From Chloroflexaceae bacterium (GTDB taxonomy: Bacteria; Chloroflexota; Chloroflexia; Chloroflexales; Chloroflexaceae), in assembly GCA_012034075.1 (NCBI GenBank), contig JAAURD010000001.1:17389-81388 (forward strand): a stretch of DNA of 64,000 nt, in the 5' to 3' direction. The stretch's first letter is position 1. Each line of letters begins with the position of its first letter. The notes below the pieces were generated by a model that made no database searches, was not told the DNA's origin, and saw only the letters and a program-made list of their open reading frames with translations. Position numbers and translations under genes: made by a program. This document shows positions 46,986-56,793 of this stretch, in pieces.

Positions 46986-47557
46986 CATACGTAACAACCT
47001 ATCAGTGCAATCAAGAGTGGAGCTCAGCGACTCTGGAGCACTGTGTAACAGTAGTGGCCAGCGTCTTTGCTGTATGTGATGTCAGCAAACATCAGTGTCA
47101 ACATGGTGGGAAACAGTGGTTCCGTACCTACGCTCTATCAGTTCGCAGGTGTGGCTGGTTTTTTGACCTCTTTTGATCCTTCTCACTGCTCCCATGCTAT
47201 TTTCCATCCTCCCTGGTATGCGTTTTCACTCTGGGAAGCAATATGCACCGAATCTTTACGTTTTCGGCAATGTAGTCATGGTACGATATATAGTGTCATG
47301 TTGCATACTCGGCAGTGGGTCAGTTCATCATGTAAGTCTGGCATCGTATCAGGCAGAATGTGATATCATAGAATGGTTGTTTGGCATACATGCTCGTTAA
47401 TGGTGGCTATAGGGTATGATATACTGATGCTGGCTTCGTTTGACCTGAGAAGAGCTATGAGAACAGCACAAACGGTGAAGTAGAGAAGATACATGGTGGT
47501 CTTTTATAATCATAACCAACGAGTAATCAGCGTGCCTGGTAGAAGGAAACAACCGTT
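46986..47557 (+). other. 570 bp between an orphan promoter and the kinase gene: candidate small RNA or long leader
   Basis: No convincing gene. Short hairpins can be drawn (for example the GAGT/ACTC stem near 47016-47034), and a T-run (TTTTTTG, about 47159-47165) lies some 170 bases after the promoter. This could mark a small RNA of about 170 nt, or a leader. No known RNA family was recognised. Confidence 0.3.
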
Positions 47558-49590
47558 GTGATTGCTCCCAATACCATGCTTCAAAACCGCTATCTGGTGA
47601 AACGCCACATCGGTCGCGGTGGTATGGGTACCGTCTACGAAGCCTTTGACACACGGCTGCATGCCACAGTAGCGCTCAAAGAAACGCTGTTGACTGATCA
47701 GGCATCACTCAAAGCATTCGAGCGTGAAGCGGCTCTGCTTGCCCGCATGCGTCATCCGGTGTTGCCCAAAGTCATCGATTATTTTACTGAACATGCCGGC
47801 CAGTTTCTGGTAATGGAATATATTCAGGGTGATGATCTCGCCAAGCTGATGGAACAGCGTGGGGGGGCATTTCCGCTGGATTCGGTACTCCCCTGGGCGA
47901 TGCACTGGGCCGATCAACTCCTCGACGCCTTGACCTATTTACACGAACAGTCGCCACCGATCTACCATCGTGATATTAAACCGCAGAACTTGAAACTCAC
48001 GGCACAGGGCGATATTATTTTGCTTGACTTTGGTCTTGCCAAAGGTGGCTTGTCTGATGTTACGGCGCTATCACCCAGTCGCGACAATCGCAGCATTACG
48101 GGCTACACCCCAAACTATGCACCGCTGGAGCAGATTCGCGGGGCGCCACCCGATCCGCGCACTGACTTGTATTCGCTTGGCGCTACCCTCTATCATCTAT
48201 CAACCGGCGTGAAACCACCAGATGCGCTGAGTCGGGCAGCTGCATTGCTCAATAACCAGAAAGACCCGTTGCTACCGGCCCATCACCACAACCCCAATAT
48301 TCCGCCAGCGGTGTCGGCAGTATTGCACGGTGCAATGGCCCTTAGCCCAGAAGGACGTGCGCCCAGTGCAGCGATTATGCGCAAGGCGCTCTTGCGAGCA
48401 CGCTCGCAGGGCGCCGCTGATGATGCAAACACCCGCACCGATGTGATGGATAAGACTGAAATGACCGGCAGTGGCAGCACCATCCAACAATCATCTGACA
48501 GTCTCACCCTCCAAAGTGTTCATGCATCCGTGCAAGCTGGTGTCGTCAATATTACCACCAGTGCCGCACCCAGCATTGTTTCACAATCGGAGCAACCATC
48601 GGCAACCGAAGTGGTATCGCCAGAAACCCCCGCACTCCACCTTGATCCCGTCTCAGAGGTCAATCTCTATCGCACCCTGCTCACGGGTCATCAGATGCTC
48701 TGTCTGGCCTTCAGTCCCGATAGTCAGCGGATTGTCGGCGGTGGCCTCTATGGTCCTGAAGGCCAGATGCGTACACCTGGTCAGAATGCCCTCCCGGTGT
48801 GATGCGATTGTGGCGCTTAAACGATGGTCGTCAGGAAAACCGATTTCGTGGGCATACCAGTAGCGTCCATGGCGTTGCCTTTAGCCCCGATGGTGAACTC
48901 ATCATGTCTGGCTCTGAAGATAGCACGGTTCGTCTCTGGTGGGCCAATAACCAGAATCCAGATTATATTGTACACGAGGATGTCAACCCCATTGAGAGCG
49001 TCGCCTTTAGCCCGGATGGCCGACTGATGGCGATAGCCGGCTGGGGCCGTTGTATCACTCTCTTTGAAATGGGCGATGGTCAACTCAACGAGGTAGCATC
49101 GCTCGATACCGGCTTTGTGCATAGCCTGGCCTTTAGCCCCGATGGCCGGCTGCTCGCTGCGGGCTGTTATGACACCACCATTCGTCTCTGGGACCTCCAG
49201 GAATATCATCTGCAAAACACGCTTGAAGGTCACACCAACTTTGTCTTGACCGTCGCGTTTAGTCCCGACGGTTGTCGCCTGGCATCCGGTGGCGGTGGTC
49301 CCAATATTCATCTCTGGGATATTGAAGATGGCGAAGGGTTTATGATCGCCACGCTTGAGGGCCATACCAACTTTGTGCGTGGGATCGCCTTTAGCCCCAA
49401 CGGTGAAACCCTGGCATCAGCAAGTGAAGACCAGACCGTGCGACTCTGGCGGGTCAGTGATGGCAGCACGACCCATGCCCTGACCGAACATAGTAGCGGT
49501 GTCACTGATGTTGCCTTTAGCCCAGATGGTCAGTATCTGGCGTCATCGAGCCGTGATACCAAAATTCGTATCTGGGAAGTTGTCTATTGA
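47558..49590 (+). pseudogene. Serine/threonine kinase with WD40 propeller, frameshifted (probably an error)
   Basis: A Hanks-type kinase of about 677 residues fused to a seven-bladed WD40 domain. Kinase: GRGGMGTVYEAF (19-30), VALKE (Lys 41), YHRDIKPQNLKL and LDFGLAKGG. A Thr/Ser-rich linker follows. Seven AFSPDG-type blades follow (AFSPDS, then AFSPDG or AFSPNG six times). The frame breaks inside blade 1 at 48791-48793 (CCC); one added base restores NALPGVMRLWRLNDGRQ. Without it the second frame would start at an overlapping GTG, but the blade would be cut in two. It lies convergent with the lipoprotein gene and has no membrane helix. Confidence 0.88.
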
Positions 49591-49617
49591 TAGCACCATC
49601 ACTATCAACGCCCGGTA

Positions 49618-50823
49618 TTATGGTGGTGTAACGCCTACTTGAAAGCTATTGAGTATGCGACTCACCATATTTCGCAAACTATTGAACTGATACTGAGGCA
49701 CCGCAATAATGACCAGGCCGGTAACATCAGGGGTACGATAGATCAACCCATTCCCGACCATCGTCACCTGCACTCCACGAATCATCTGATCATAGGTAAA
49801 TGGGGCAAGCAGACTTCCATCTGTTTGTGGCTGTGGCGGATCAAGCAGAAAATTCATCTGCTGCGCAAATCCACTGGCGATTTCTTCTTGCAAAATCTCG
49901 CCTAAGCGTTCCTCACGCTCCAATTGGTATGCGCCGGTAACCTTCACAACGATGGTTCCGGTGGCTTCGAGGTCTTCAAAGAGTACTTCTACTGCCTCAT
50001 ATGAACTCAGATCGCTCATCTGCCAGGCCGCCGGGACATCCACAGAAAACACCCCCCCAGGATAGACATAGGTGCTTAAAGGCAGCAAACTGATAGATAC
50101 AGGCAACTCCTGCGATGGGCGGGTCTGGACCTGAAAGCTGTTGATCATCGCATTGACGGCACCGGTCAGTTCCGCCGCCTGTTCGGCCGGTAGCAACACG
50201 GTGACAATCGCCACCATATGCTGATAGCGCTGAATAAACCCATTGCCCACGAGTGTTAGCGGAAAATCACGAACATGTGTATCAAATGAGAAAGCAATGC
50301 GCCTGCTACCGTCAAGCTGTACCTCAGTTGAACCAATACGCAGCTGCTGCTCATTGCCAAAACGGGCCTCTATTGCCTGGCGCAAAAAAGGATCGACTGT
50401 TTCATCGGTCATGTGCTCAGTCGTCAAGATATCGATATTCAGCCAGGCCGTTTCAGATGGATCAATAAAACGTATCTGGACAGCCCCCTCCGGGCTATCA
50501 TCGGTAACGAGCCAGTGCGACGGCACCTGGATCGAAAACAGCCTGTCAGTAGCGGTATACCACGTGAGATCCCCGATAGAGACCGGTGGCAACCGATCCG
50601 GAGTTGGGGTGGGCGGGGGCACCGTTGGCAATGGACTCGGTGTTACCGTGGCTGGGAGCGCAGTTGGGATGATAGCTGCGGTTGGAATGATCGGAGTGGG
50701 ATCCGGCAAGGTCGCGGTCATGGCAGCAACCGGTGCGCTCGCCGGTGGTGGCGGTGGCGCCGAACATGCTGTTCCAAGCGAAACAAAGCAGATAAGGAAA
50801 AGCGAGAGACGACAGATATTCAT
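49618..50823 (-). CDS. Lipoprotein with two PsbP/DUF1795-like domains
   Basis: A 401-residue lipoprotein. Lipobox VSLGTACSAPPPPP, then a Pro/Thr stalk to about residue 75. Two similar domains follow: FSIQVPSHWLVTDD ... LVGNGFIQRYQHMVAIVTVLLP ... INSFQV, and FSVDVPAAWQMSDL ... MVGNGLIYRTPDVTGLVIIAVP ... ILNSFQV. The repeats resemble PsbP/MOG1-like folds. Function unknown. ATG 50823 was preferred with GAGG eight bases upstream. It follows the CHAT gene and may share its transcript. Confidence 0.72.
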   Translation of the reverse strand: MNICRLSLFLICFVSLGTACSAPPPPPASAPVAAMTATLPDPTPIIPTAAIIPTALPATVTPSPLPTVPPPTPTPDRLPPVSIGDLTWYTATDRLFSIQVPSHWLVTDDSPEGAVQIRFIDPSETAWLNIDILTTEHMTDETVDPFLRQAIEARFGNEQQLRIGSTEVQLDGSRRIAFSFDTHVRDFPLTLVGNGFIQRYQHMVAIVTVLLPAEQAAELTGAVNAMINSFQVQTRPSQELPVSISLLPLSTYVYPGGVFSVDVPAAWQMSDLSSYEAVEVLFEDLEATGTIVVKVTGAYQLEREERLGEILQEEIASGFAQQMNFLLDPPQPQTDGSLLAPFTYDQMIRGVQVTMVGNGLIYRTPDVTGLVIIAVPQYQFNSLRNMVSRILNSFQVGVTPP

Positions 50824-50928
50824 GAACAAAACCTCAATGAGTAAACAATGCTGTATCAGGACTTGCCGATGTCAGCACGGAAAGCACCTGTTCGATCACG
50901 ATCACGGTTCTTGTGTGCAACATACACC

Positions 50929-52428
50929 TTACATCAGCGGTGTAAATAACTGACCATCCCCATCCTGGCTCCGCATATGCAGCACCGGGATAAACCACTC
51001 ACGCCCTAGAAAGAGTTGTCGCCGCCCGGCCCGCACCGCTGCCAGCACCGAACCCGTGCGAGCCAGAGTCGGGTAAAAGCTGCGGGTGAAGCTATCCGCG
51101 GCGTCAAGTGAAAAACGCAGCTGCATTGACACGACCGCTGGAATGCCCGCCTCAATCAATGCCTGACCGAGACCACTAAACAGGCTGCCATCCCGCACGG
51201 CGGCAGTAGAACAAGCTGCGAGTACGACAAGACGGACAGACGTCCCTGTCAGCAGTGTTCCCAGTCGGTCACTGCCAATCCAATCGGCGCGACCATCGTC
51301 ACGTTGCAGCGCGAGGTAGCCACGTGGTTGCACCGTGCGCATATCGCTGCCACAGACCTCGCAGCGTTCAATGTGGGGATAGTGGCGTTTCCCACAGTGC
51401 GTTATGGGACACTGACGGGCAAAGACACCATGGGCCGCAATATGCAAGATATGCACTGGCTGTCGGTCAAGTTGCTTAATCAAGGTTTGCCCAGTGGCCG
51501 AGTCGAGCGTGGTAATGCGGAATATGTTTGAAGTATCGTTTGCATGCAGCGCAACCACCGGTTCATGGTTAGGCGTGAGCATCACCGGCGCAAGATCAGT
51601 TGGCTGGGCCATCACAGACAGCAAGTTCAGCGGCGGTTGTACTAATAGAAGGGTTGCTGCTTCGGGATAGCTGATCGACCGGCTCATCTCAATGTTCTGG
51701 CTGGCACACAGGTAGCGCCGACCATCATGGATCAATTCCCAGGGAAAACGTGCTAGATTTGCGTCATGATCATCGAAGCGGAGTTGTATGGCCATCCCCT
51801 GACCGGATGCGCGGGCCTGGTTCAGCGTAGCCGTAAAGACCGTGCCAACATCGCCGGTGAAGAGCGTCTGATAGAGGTGCTGGCCTACCTGTTCGAGCAT
51901 ATCGCTACGACCATGCCCCTGCTGCAACAGACCAAGCGCTTCAAGCAGCTTCATCTGCTCTGGTCGAACATCACCAGCCTGATCGAGGGCTTTCAAGACA
52001 GCCACCAGTTCATCCGGGCGGTAGGGCAGTGCAACCACTGCTTTGGCCTGACCCATAGGTGAGTCCAACACGCGCACCTCAAGCTGTCCATCAGCCAGAT
52101 GACTCAATTGCATGGTAAAAACACGTGCAACCGCAGGTGGCGCCGGTGGCTGCTGTGGTAATGCGGTGCCAGGTGATGGCCTTTTGCCCTGTGTGAGGTC
52201 GTTAAAACTCAGGTTGAGGTGCTCAAGTGCTAGCCGGTTGAGAGCATCCCAGACCTCATTGCGCTCGTGGGTACTATCCCTGCTGCGCCCAAAGCGCTGC
52301 ATCCGCTGGATAATCTCATGCATCCGCGCTTCATAGAGCAACAGATCAGCCTGCCACGGTGTCCCCTGAGCATATTCTTTGAGTACGTCGAGGCCACGTT
52401 CCAGTTCAGTCGGCAAGCCGGTCATCAT
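50929..52428 (-). CDS. CHAT-domain caspase-like protease with zinc-ribbon insert
   Basis: A 499-residue protein. Residues about 1-75 are a helical N-terminus (ARMHEIIQRMQRFGRS ... NRLALEHLNLSFNDL) that resembles an effector-associated domain. A middle part of about 100 residues follows, then a CHAT (caspase-like) domain: PFPWELIHDGRRYLCAS-type entry (FPWELIHDG), catalytic His in HILHIAAHG (about 333), and catalytic Cys in VVLAACSTAA (about 405). Between them is a ribbon, CPITHCGKRHYPHIERCEVC, with four cysteines that may bind zinc. CHAT proteases often act in regulated cell death or conflict systems. It follows the prepilin peptidase by 24 bp. Confidence 0.85.
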   Translation of the reverse strand: MMTGLPTELERGLDVLKEYAQGTPWQADLLLYEARMHEIIQRMQRFGRSRDSTHERNEVWDALNRLALEHLNLSFNDLTQGKRPSPGTALPQQPPAPPAVARVFTMQLSHLADGQLEVRVLDSPMGQAKAVVALPYRPDELVAVLKALDQAGDVRPEQMKLLEALGLLQQGHGRSDMLEQVGQHLYQTLFTGDVGTVFTATLNQARASGQGMAIQLRFDDHDANLARFPWELIHDGRRYLCASQNIEMSRSISYPEAATLLLVQPPLNLLSVMAQPTDLAPVMLTPNHEPVVALHANDTSNIFRITTLDSATGQTLIKQLDRQPVHILHIAAHGVFARQCPITHCGKRHYPHIERCEVCGSDMRTVQPRGYLALQRDDGRADWIGSDRLGTLLTGTSVRLVVLAACSTAAVRDGSLFSGLGQALIEAGIPAVVSMQLRFSLDAADSFTRSFYPTLARTGSVLAAVRAGRRQLFLGREWFIPVLHMRSQDGDGQLFTPLM

Positions 52429-52452
52429 GCATCCTTTGAAACAAGCAATGCG

Positions 52453-53202
52453 TTATCCCCGAATATCGTGCGTGAGCAAATAAACGATCACACCCAGGCA
52501 GAGGTAGGTGCCATAAGACAAATACTCTGGCAGATCACGGCGGCGCAAAAGATACTTCCCAATAACGATGAGCACCGCCACAAAGCCAGCCATCAGCACG
52601 CCATAAAAGAGCGATGGCGCTAGATGGGGCAAACCAACCGCAGCACCAATAAAAATACCAAGATAGACATCACCCAGACCAAAGGGTGCTGAGCGTGCTG
52701 GGAAGAGAAATTGCGCCAGCAAAAAGAGCAAGATAAACACACCACCTGCGACCAGTGCTCCCATACCAGCATGAGCGATATTGAGATCAGGCAGCAAGAG
52801 TGTTGCCCCAAGGGCGAGTACAACCGCACCCAAAACCACAAAGGTATAGATAAAGCGATGCAACCAATCAATCGCACCAGTGACGATCAAGATGCTGGTG
52901 ATAAAGACAAGATAGCCATAAAACCAGGACAGACCATAGGTCGCATACAACCAGGTGATGGTCACTGCGGTGAGCATCTCGACCAGGGGATAGACCCAAT
53001 GCAGGGCTTTGCCATTGCTGGCTTTGCCACGTTGCAGCAACCAACCAACCAGTGGCAACAACTGCCACCAGGCGAGCGGTTGACCGGTACGGGTACAGCG
53101 CGGCCAACCGCCAACAGAATTGCGTTCAAGCGGCAAACGAATAATCACCAGATTGAGCAGGACCCCAAGGAACAGCCCTGCCACAAAGACCAGAATCATC
53201 AT
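52453..53202 (-). CDS. Prepilin peptidase, A24 family
   Basis: A 249-residue membrane aspartic peptidase that processes type IV pilin-like precursors. Eight helices; the two catalytic aspartates are likely in TGAIDWLHRFIY and FGLGDVYLG (GxGD motif). The N-terminal loop (RCTRTGQPLAWWQLLPLVGWLLQRG) replaces the paired CxxC zinc motifs, so the methylation loop is reduced. The start overlaps the aroE stop by 4 bp. It could be PilD; no pilin genes are in the window. Confidence 0.9.
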   Translation of the reverse strand: MMILVFVAGLFLGVLLNLVIIRLPLERNSVGGWPRCTRTGQPLAWWQLLPLVGWLLQRGKASNGKALHWVYPLVEMLTAVTITWLYATYGLSWFYGYLVFITSILIVTGAIDWLHRFIYTFVVLGAVVLALGATLLLPDLNIAHAGMGALVAGGVFILLFLLAQFLFPARSAPFGLGDVYLGIFIGAAVGLPHLAPSLFYGVLMAGFVAVLIVIGKYLLRRRDLPEYLSYGTYLCLGVIVYLLTHDIRG

Positions 53203-54047
53203 ACCGCTAGCAATGCATTATGCATAACTTCAAACGGAACCTTATGCCCGGTCCAGCGCGTAAAGGCCAGAGACCCCTGGCGAATCAGCATGCCCAGTCC
53301 ATTGAGCGTAGGAGCACCTTGCTGCGCCGCTTCGGCTAACAGACGCGTCTGGCGATAGACCATATCAAAGACGAGTATGCCTTCGTGTACGGACGGGTGG
53401 GCAAGTGGGGTTTCACCGCTCTGCCAGCCCACCGCGGTTGCATTGATGAGCAACTGACTCTCGGCAATGCAGTCATTCAGCGATGGATCATCCAGAGCCA
53501 GCGCGATCAGGGTGGGTTGATAGCGATCAACCCCATCAGCCGTGTCCATCAAATCGGCGAGCAGTTGCTCAGCATGATCAAGGGTACGGTTGGCAACCAC
53601 CAGCTGGGCAATACCACTATCAACCAGTGACCACGCTGAAGCACGGGCAGCGCCACTTGCTCCCAGTAGCACCACGCGTTGCCCGGTTGGATTAAAGTGA
53701 GCCTCTTCGCGCAGCGTTGCTAGCAGCGCCGGTGCATCCGTATTCGCACCGATAAGATGACCGCCTGACCGTTTATAGATGGTATTGACCGCCCCAATTT
53801 GCTGTGCTCCCGTCTCCAGCGAGTCTAAGAATGGCATCACTGCCTGCTTGTGTGGCAGCGTCACATTCGCCCCCAAGACATGCGGTTCGCGTAAAAACGC
53901 TATTCGTTGTTCCAGTTCGGCAGCGGGGGTGTGCCATAGTTCATAGTCGGCAGTCATGCCAATATAGGCAAAAGCCGCATGCTGAATCACTGGTGAGCGA
54001 CTATGCTCAACCGGATCCCCAATTAAACCAGCAAGTGATCGTGTCAT
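53199..54047 (-). CDS. aroE: Shikimate dehydrogenase
   Basis: A 282-residue NADP-dependent reductase of the shikimate pathway. Substrate side: GDPVEHSRSPVIQHAAF, NVTLPHKQAVMPFLD (catalytic Lys), GAVNTIYKR and GANTDAPALLATL. NADP side: VVLLGASGAARASAWSL, INATAVGWQSGE, GLGMLIRQGSLAF. ATG 54047 begins at the conserved core (MTRSLAGLIGDP); an in-frame GTG at 54062 would overlap mltG. Confidence 0.96.
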   Translation of the reverse strand: MTRSLAGLIGDPVEHSRSPVIQHAAFAYIGMTADYELWHTPAAELEQRIAFLREPHVLGANVTLPHKQAVMPFLDSLETGAQQIGAVNTIYKRSGGHLIGANTDAPALLATLREEAHFNPTGQRVVLLGASGAARASAWSLVDSGIAQLVVANRTLDHAEQLLADLMDTADGVDRYQPTLIALALDDPSLNDCIAESQLLINATAVGWQSGETPLAHPSVHEGILVFDMVYRQTRLLAEAAQQGAPTLNGLGMLIRQGSLAFTRWTGHKVPFEVMHNALLAV

Positions 54048-54048
54048 C

Positions 54049-55125
54049 TTATTGTTGCCCACTACATGCTAAATATTCGGCCTCATATTCTTGGAACTCT
54101 TCAAACGTGGTAGTAAAATGATGAGAACCATCAAGATCACAACTGACCACGAAGTAGAGATAATTCGCCGTCTCATCGGGTTGAGCTGCCGCTTGCAGCG
54201 CCGCCAATCCTGGGTTACTAATCGGTCCAGGCGGTAAACCAGCGCGTGCGCGTGTATTGTACGGGTTATCGAAAGCCAATTCATTGGCCGTCAAGTACTT
54301 GCGCCACCAGGTACGTTCATCGGGACTGTAACCCAATGCATATTGCACAGTAGCATCAGAACCCAATCGGCCATCGCCTGTTTCCTCAACGTTTTCTGTT
54401 TTCAGGCGGTTCCAGAAGACTGCTGCAATCAATGGCATTTCGCTCTCCAGTGCAGCCTCACGTTGGACAATCGAGGCCATGGTCACCAGTTGATGCACAC
54501 TCACATCTGGCACACGGACATCCTTTTCAAACGTACTGTACTGCTCATCAAAACGGTCCAGCAGCACCTCAATAATATCGGTCACGCTTGCCGTGGCTGC
54601 AATCCGGTACGTATCCGGAAAGAGATAGCCTTCCAGGGATGCGCCCGCTGGCAAGCTCGTCAGTAAAAAGTGATTAGCTTTAAAGGCGTCACCATTGCGG
54701 GCAGCCGCAAGAAACGCTTCTTCGCTGACAATTTCGGTTTCGGCCAACACCTCAGCAATTTCTTCGAGGCGCATTCCTTCAGTGATGCGTACTTCCACAT
54801 CACCGACCCGGTTAAACTGCAAGGTGACCAGAATGTCACCCATTGTCATCGTGCGGTTAAGGACATAACGACCAGCCTGGAGTTTCCCGTCAAGCCCCTG
54901 TGCCCGTACCAACGTTGTAAAGATCACGGGTTGGCGGATGAGACCTTGAGATGCCAGTTTGGCCGCAATTTCACTGGTAGACTCACCTGGTTCAATCAAT
55001 ACTTCTACTGGTTCCGGGCTACTACCGGCTGAGGCACGCATCTCTTGCAGCAAGAGATAGCCTGAACAGGCCACCATGAGCGCGATAAGCGTGACCCCTA
55101 ACATCAATGCACGAACCTGTCGCAT
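54049..55125 (-). CDS. mltG: Endolytic murein transglycosylase MltG
   Basis: A 358-residue inner membrane enzyme cleaving nascent glycan strands. One N-terminal helix (ALMLGVTLIALMVACSGYLLL), a LysM-like part (EVLIEPGESTSEIAAKL), and the YceG core: GYLFPDTYRI, MASIVQREA (catalytic Glu), AAVFWNRL, LGSDATVQYALG and NPYNTRARAGLPPGPISNPGLAA. First gene of mltG-aroE-prepilin peptidase, an order common in many bacteria. It has its own upstream region of about 230 bp. Confidence 0.95.
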   Translation of the reverse strand: MRQVRALMLGVTLIALMVACSGYLLLQEMRASAGSSPEPVEVLIEPGESTSEIAAKLASQGLIRQPVIFTTLVRAQGLDGKLQAGRYVLNRTMTMGDILVTLQFNRVGDVEVRITEGMRLEEIAEVLAETEIVSEEAFLAAARNGDAFKANHFLLTSLPAGASLEGYLFPDTYRIAATASVTDIIEVLLDRFDEQYSTFEKDVRVPDVSVHQLVTMASIVQREAALESEMPLIAAVFWNRLKTENVEETGDGRLGSDATVQYALGYSPDERTWWRKYLTANELAFDNPYNTRARAGLPPGPISNPGLAALQAAAQPDETANYLYFVVSCDLDGSHHFTTTFEEFQEYEAEYLACSGQQ

Positions 55126-55358
55126 ACTTTCCTCCCAACATGTTCATCACATTCAATTATAGCATATCACTGTGACACAACAAATGACCATGCCGAGTCC
55201 TTTCGGGATCGTGTATTTCATTTCCCTATGGAAGCATCCCTTGCAATTCCCGAAAGAACTCCGTTTGACTGCTCTGCTCTGGCGTTTTGCTGCTCAAAAT
55301 CTGCTATGATACAACTCGATACAGAACAGATTAATTTAGACAAAAGGAAAAACAAGGA

Positions 55359-56453
55359 ATGGATTTTTGGACAATTGCCTTGATGATCATAGGGGTAGTG
55401 CTGCTCGTCGCCGGTGCCGAGATCCTGGTGCGGGGTGCTTCGCATCTGGCTACAGCCGTAGGCATACCACCACTTATTGTCGGCTTGACCGTCGTATCAT
55501 TTGGTACCAGTTCACCAGAGCTCGCCGTGGCGGTTCAGGCTGCATTTTCGGGCGAGGCTGATATTACGATAGGCAATGTTGTGGGCAGCAACATCTTTAA
55601 TATTCTGGTCATTTTGGGTTTAAGTGCCGTGATCACGCCGTTGGTTGTATCGCGGCAACTTGTACGTTTTGATGTGCCACTGATGATTGGAATCTCATTT
55701 CTGCTGCTGTTGTTGGCTAGTGATGGGGTGATTGATCGGATTGATGGGCTGATTCTCTTTGCAGGGATTGTGGGGTATATTGCCTGGTCGATCTATCAGG
55801 GACGGCGCGAACCGCCTTTAACTGATGCCCAGGGTGAACCGCCACCAGCACTGACCACCTGGACATTGGCAAAGGATCTGGCAATGCTGGTTGGTGGCAT
55901 TGTGCTCTTAATGATTGGTTCGCAATGGATGGTTGATGGGGCTGTAGCGATTGCCGAGGCACTGGGTATCAGTTCGCTGATTATTGGCTTGACTGTCATT
56001 GCTGCTGGCACATCTTTGCCCGAAGTTGCAACGTCGCTGGTCGCTGCAATCCGTGGTCAGAACGATATTGCAGTGGGCAACGCAGTGGGCAGCAATATCT
56101 TTAATATTCTAGCGATTGTCGGACTGACAGCGTTATTGGCACCGGACGGCATTGCCGTCTCAGCGAAGGCGCTCCAGTTTGATATCCCATTTATGATTGC
56201 TGTAGCCATTGCCTGTCTGCCCATCTTCTTCACTGGTTATCGCATCTCTCGCTGGGAAGGCTGGCTCTTTATTGGCTATTATATTGTGTATACCATGATG
56301 CTTATCTTAGAAGCAACCGGACATGAAGCCCTGTCGTCATTCCAAACCATATTCTGGTTTATCTCTCCCATTATCGCCATAACGTTGGTTATTCTTGCCC
56401 TGCGGATGTTCTGGTTGGAGCAACAGGCAAAGCAGAACGAGCAGATAAGCTGA
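55359..56453 (+). CDS. Calcium/sodium antiporter (CaCA family)
   Basis: A 364-residue membrane exchanger with ten helices in two inverted repeats. Each repeat holds an alpha motif: SFGTSSPELAVAVQ with GNVVGSNIFNILVILG, and AAGTSLPEVATSL with GNAVGSNIFNILAIVG. It resembles YrbG. It exports Ca2+ using Na+ or H+. ATG 55359 has AAGGA upstream. Transcribed alone. Confidence 0.94.
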   Translation: MDFWTIALMIIGVVLLVAGAEILVRGASHLATAVGIPPLIVGLTVVSFGTSSPELAVAVQAAFSGEADITIGNVVGSNIFNILVILGLSAVITPLVVSRQLVRFDVPLMIGISFLLLLLASDGVIDRIDGLILFAGIVGYIAWSIYQGRREPPLTDAQGEPPPALTTWTLAKDLAMLVGGIVLLMIGSQWMVDGAVAIAEALGISSLIIGLTVIAAGTSLPEVATSLVAAIRGQNDIAVGNAVGSNIFNILAIVGLTALLAPDGIAVSAKALQFDIPFMIAVAIACLPIFFTGYRISRWEGWLFIGYYIVYTMMLILEATGHEALSSFQTIFWFISPIIAITLVILALRMFWLEQQAKQNEQIS

Positions 56454-56563
56454 TACCATCGAGGACGTCCGCTGTTCATCTATCCGTGGTATCGGTTGTA
56501 TTCGTAGTTCATTGAGACAGCCAGGGAGCATGCAGAACCATCGATAACACGGAGAGCACAGAT

Positions 56564-56776
56564 ATGTTTTCGGCACTCAGAACGCAAATTGGTATGAGCG
56601 CGGAGCAGGAACGCGAACGTGAACGGCTCGCACGTGAGCAGGCCGAGCAACAAGCTAAAAAGGCTGAGCAAGAACACGAAAGCGAACGAATTGCACGCGA
56701 GCAGGCCGAGCAGCAGATCGCTCGGTTCATCGCTCAGCCCCGTAAACTGGGCATCGACCCCGATGAACACTCGTGA
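56564..56776 (+). pseudogene. C-terminal remnant of a Uma2-like coiled-coil protein
   Basis: 70 codons: a Glu/Arg/Ala-rich coiled coil (REQAEQQAKKAEQEHESERI) ending in ARFIAQPRKLGIDPDE. The ending resembles the tail of Uma2-family (DUF820) nucleases (LRALGIDPDE). The nuclease domain is absent from the preceding sequence, so this is a fragment. No ribosome site fits well. It lies between the antiporter and the MFS pump. Confidence 0.5.
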
Positions 56777-56793
56777 ATAACATGTGATGTGTG

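Noticed and set aside
46986..47170. 6S RNA
   Set aside because: The size is similar, but the long closing stem and open central bubble could not be drawn with confidence; kept only as an unnamed candidate RNA.
48799..49590. Separate WD40 protein starting at an overlapping GTG
   Set aside because: The start would cut blade 1 in two; a one-base repair gives a continuous kinase-WD40 protein.
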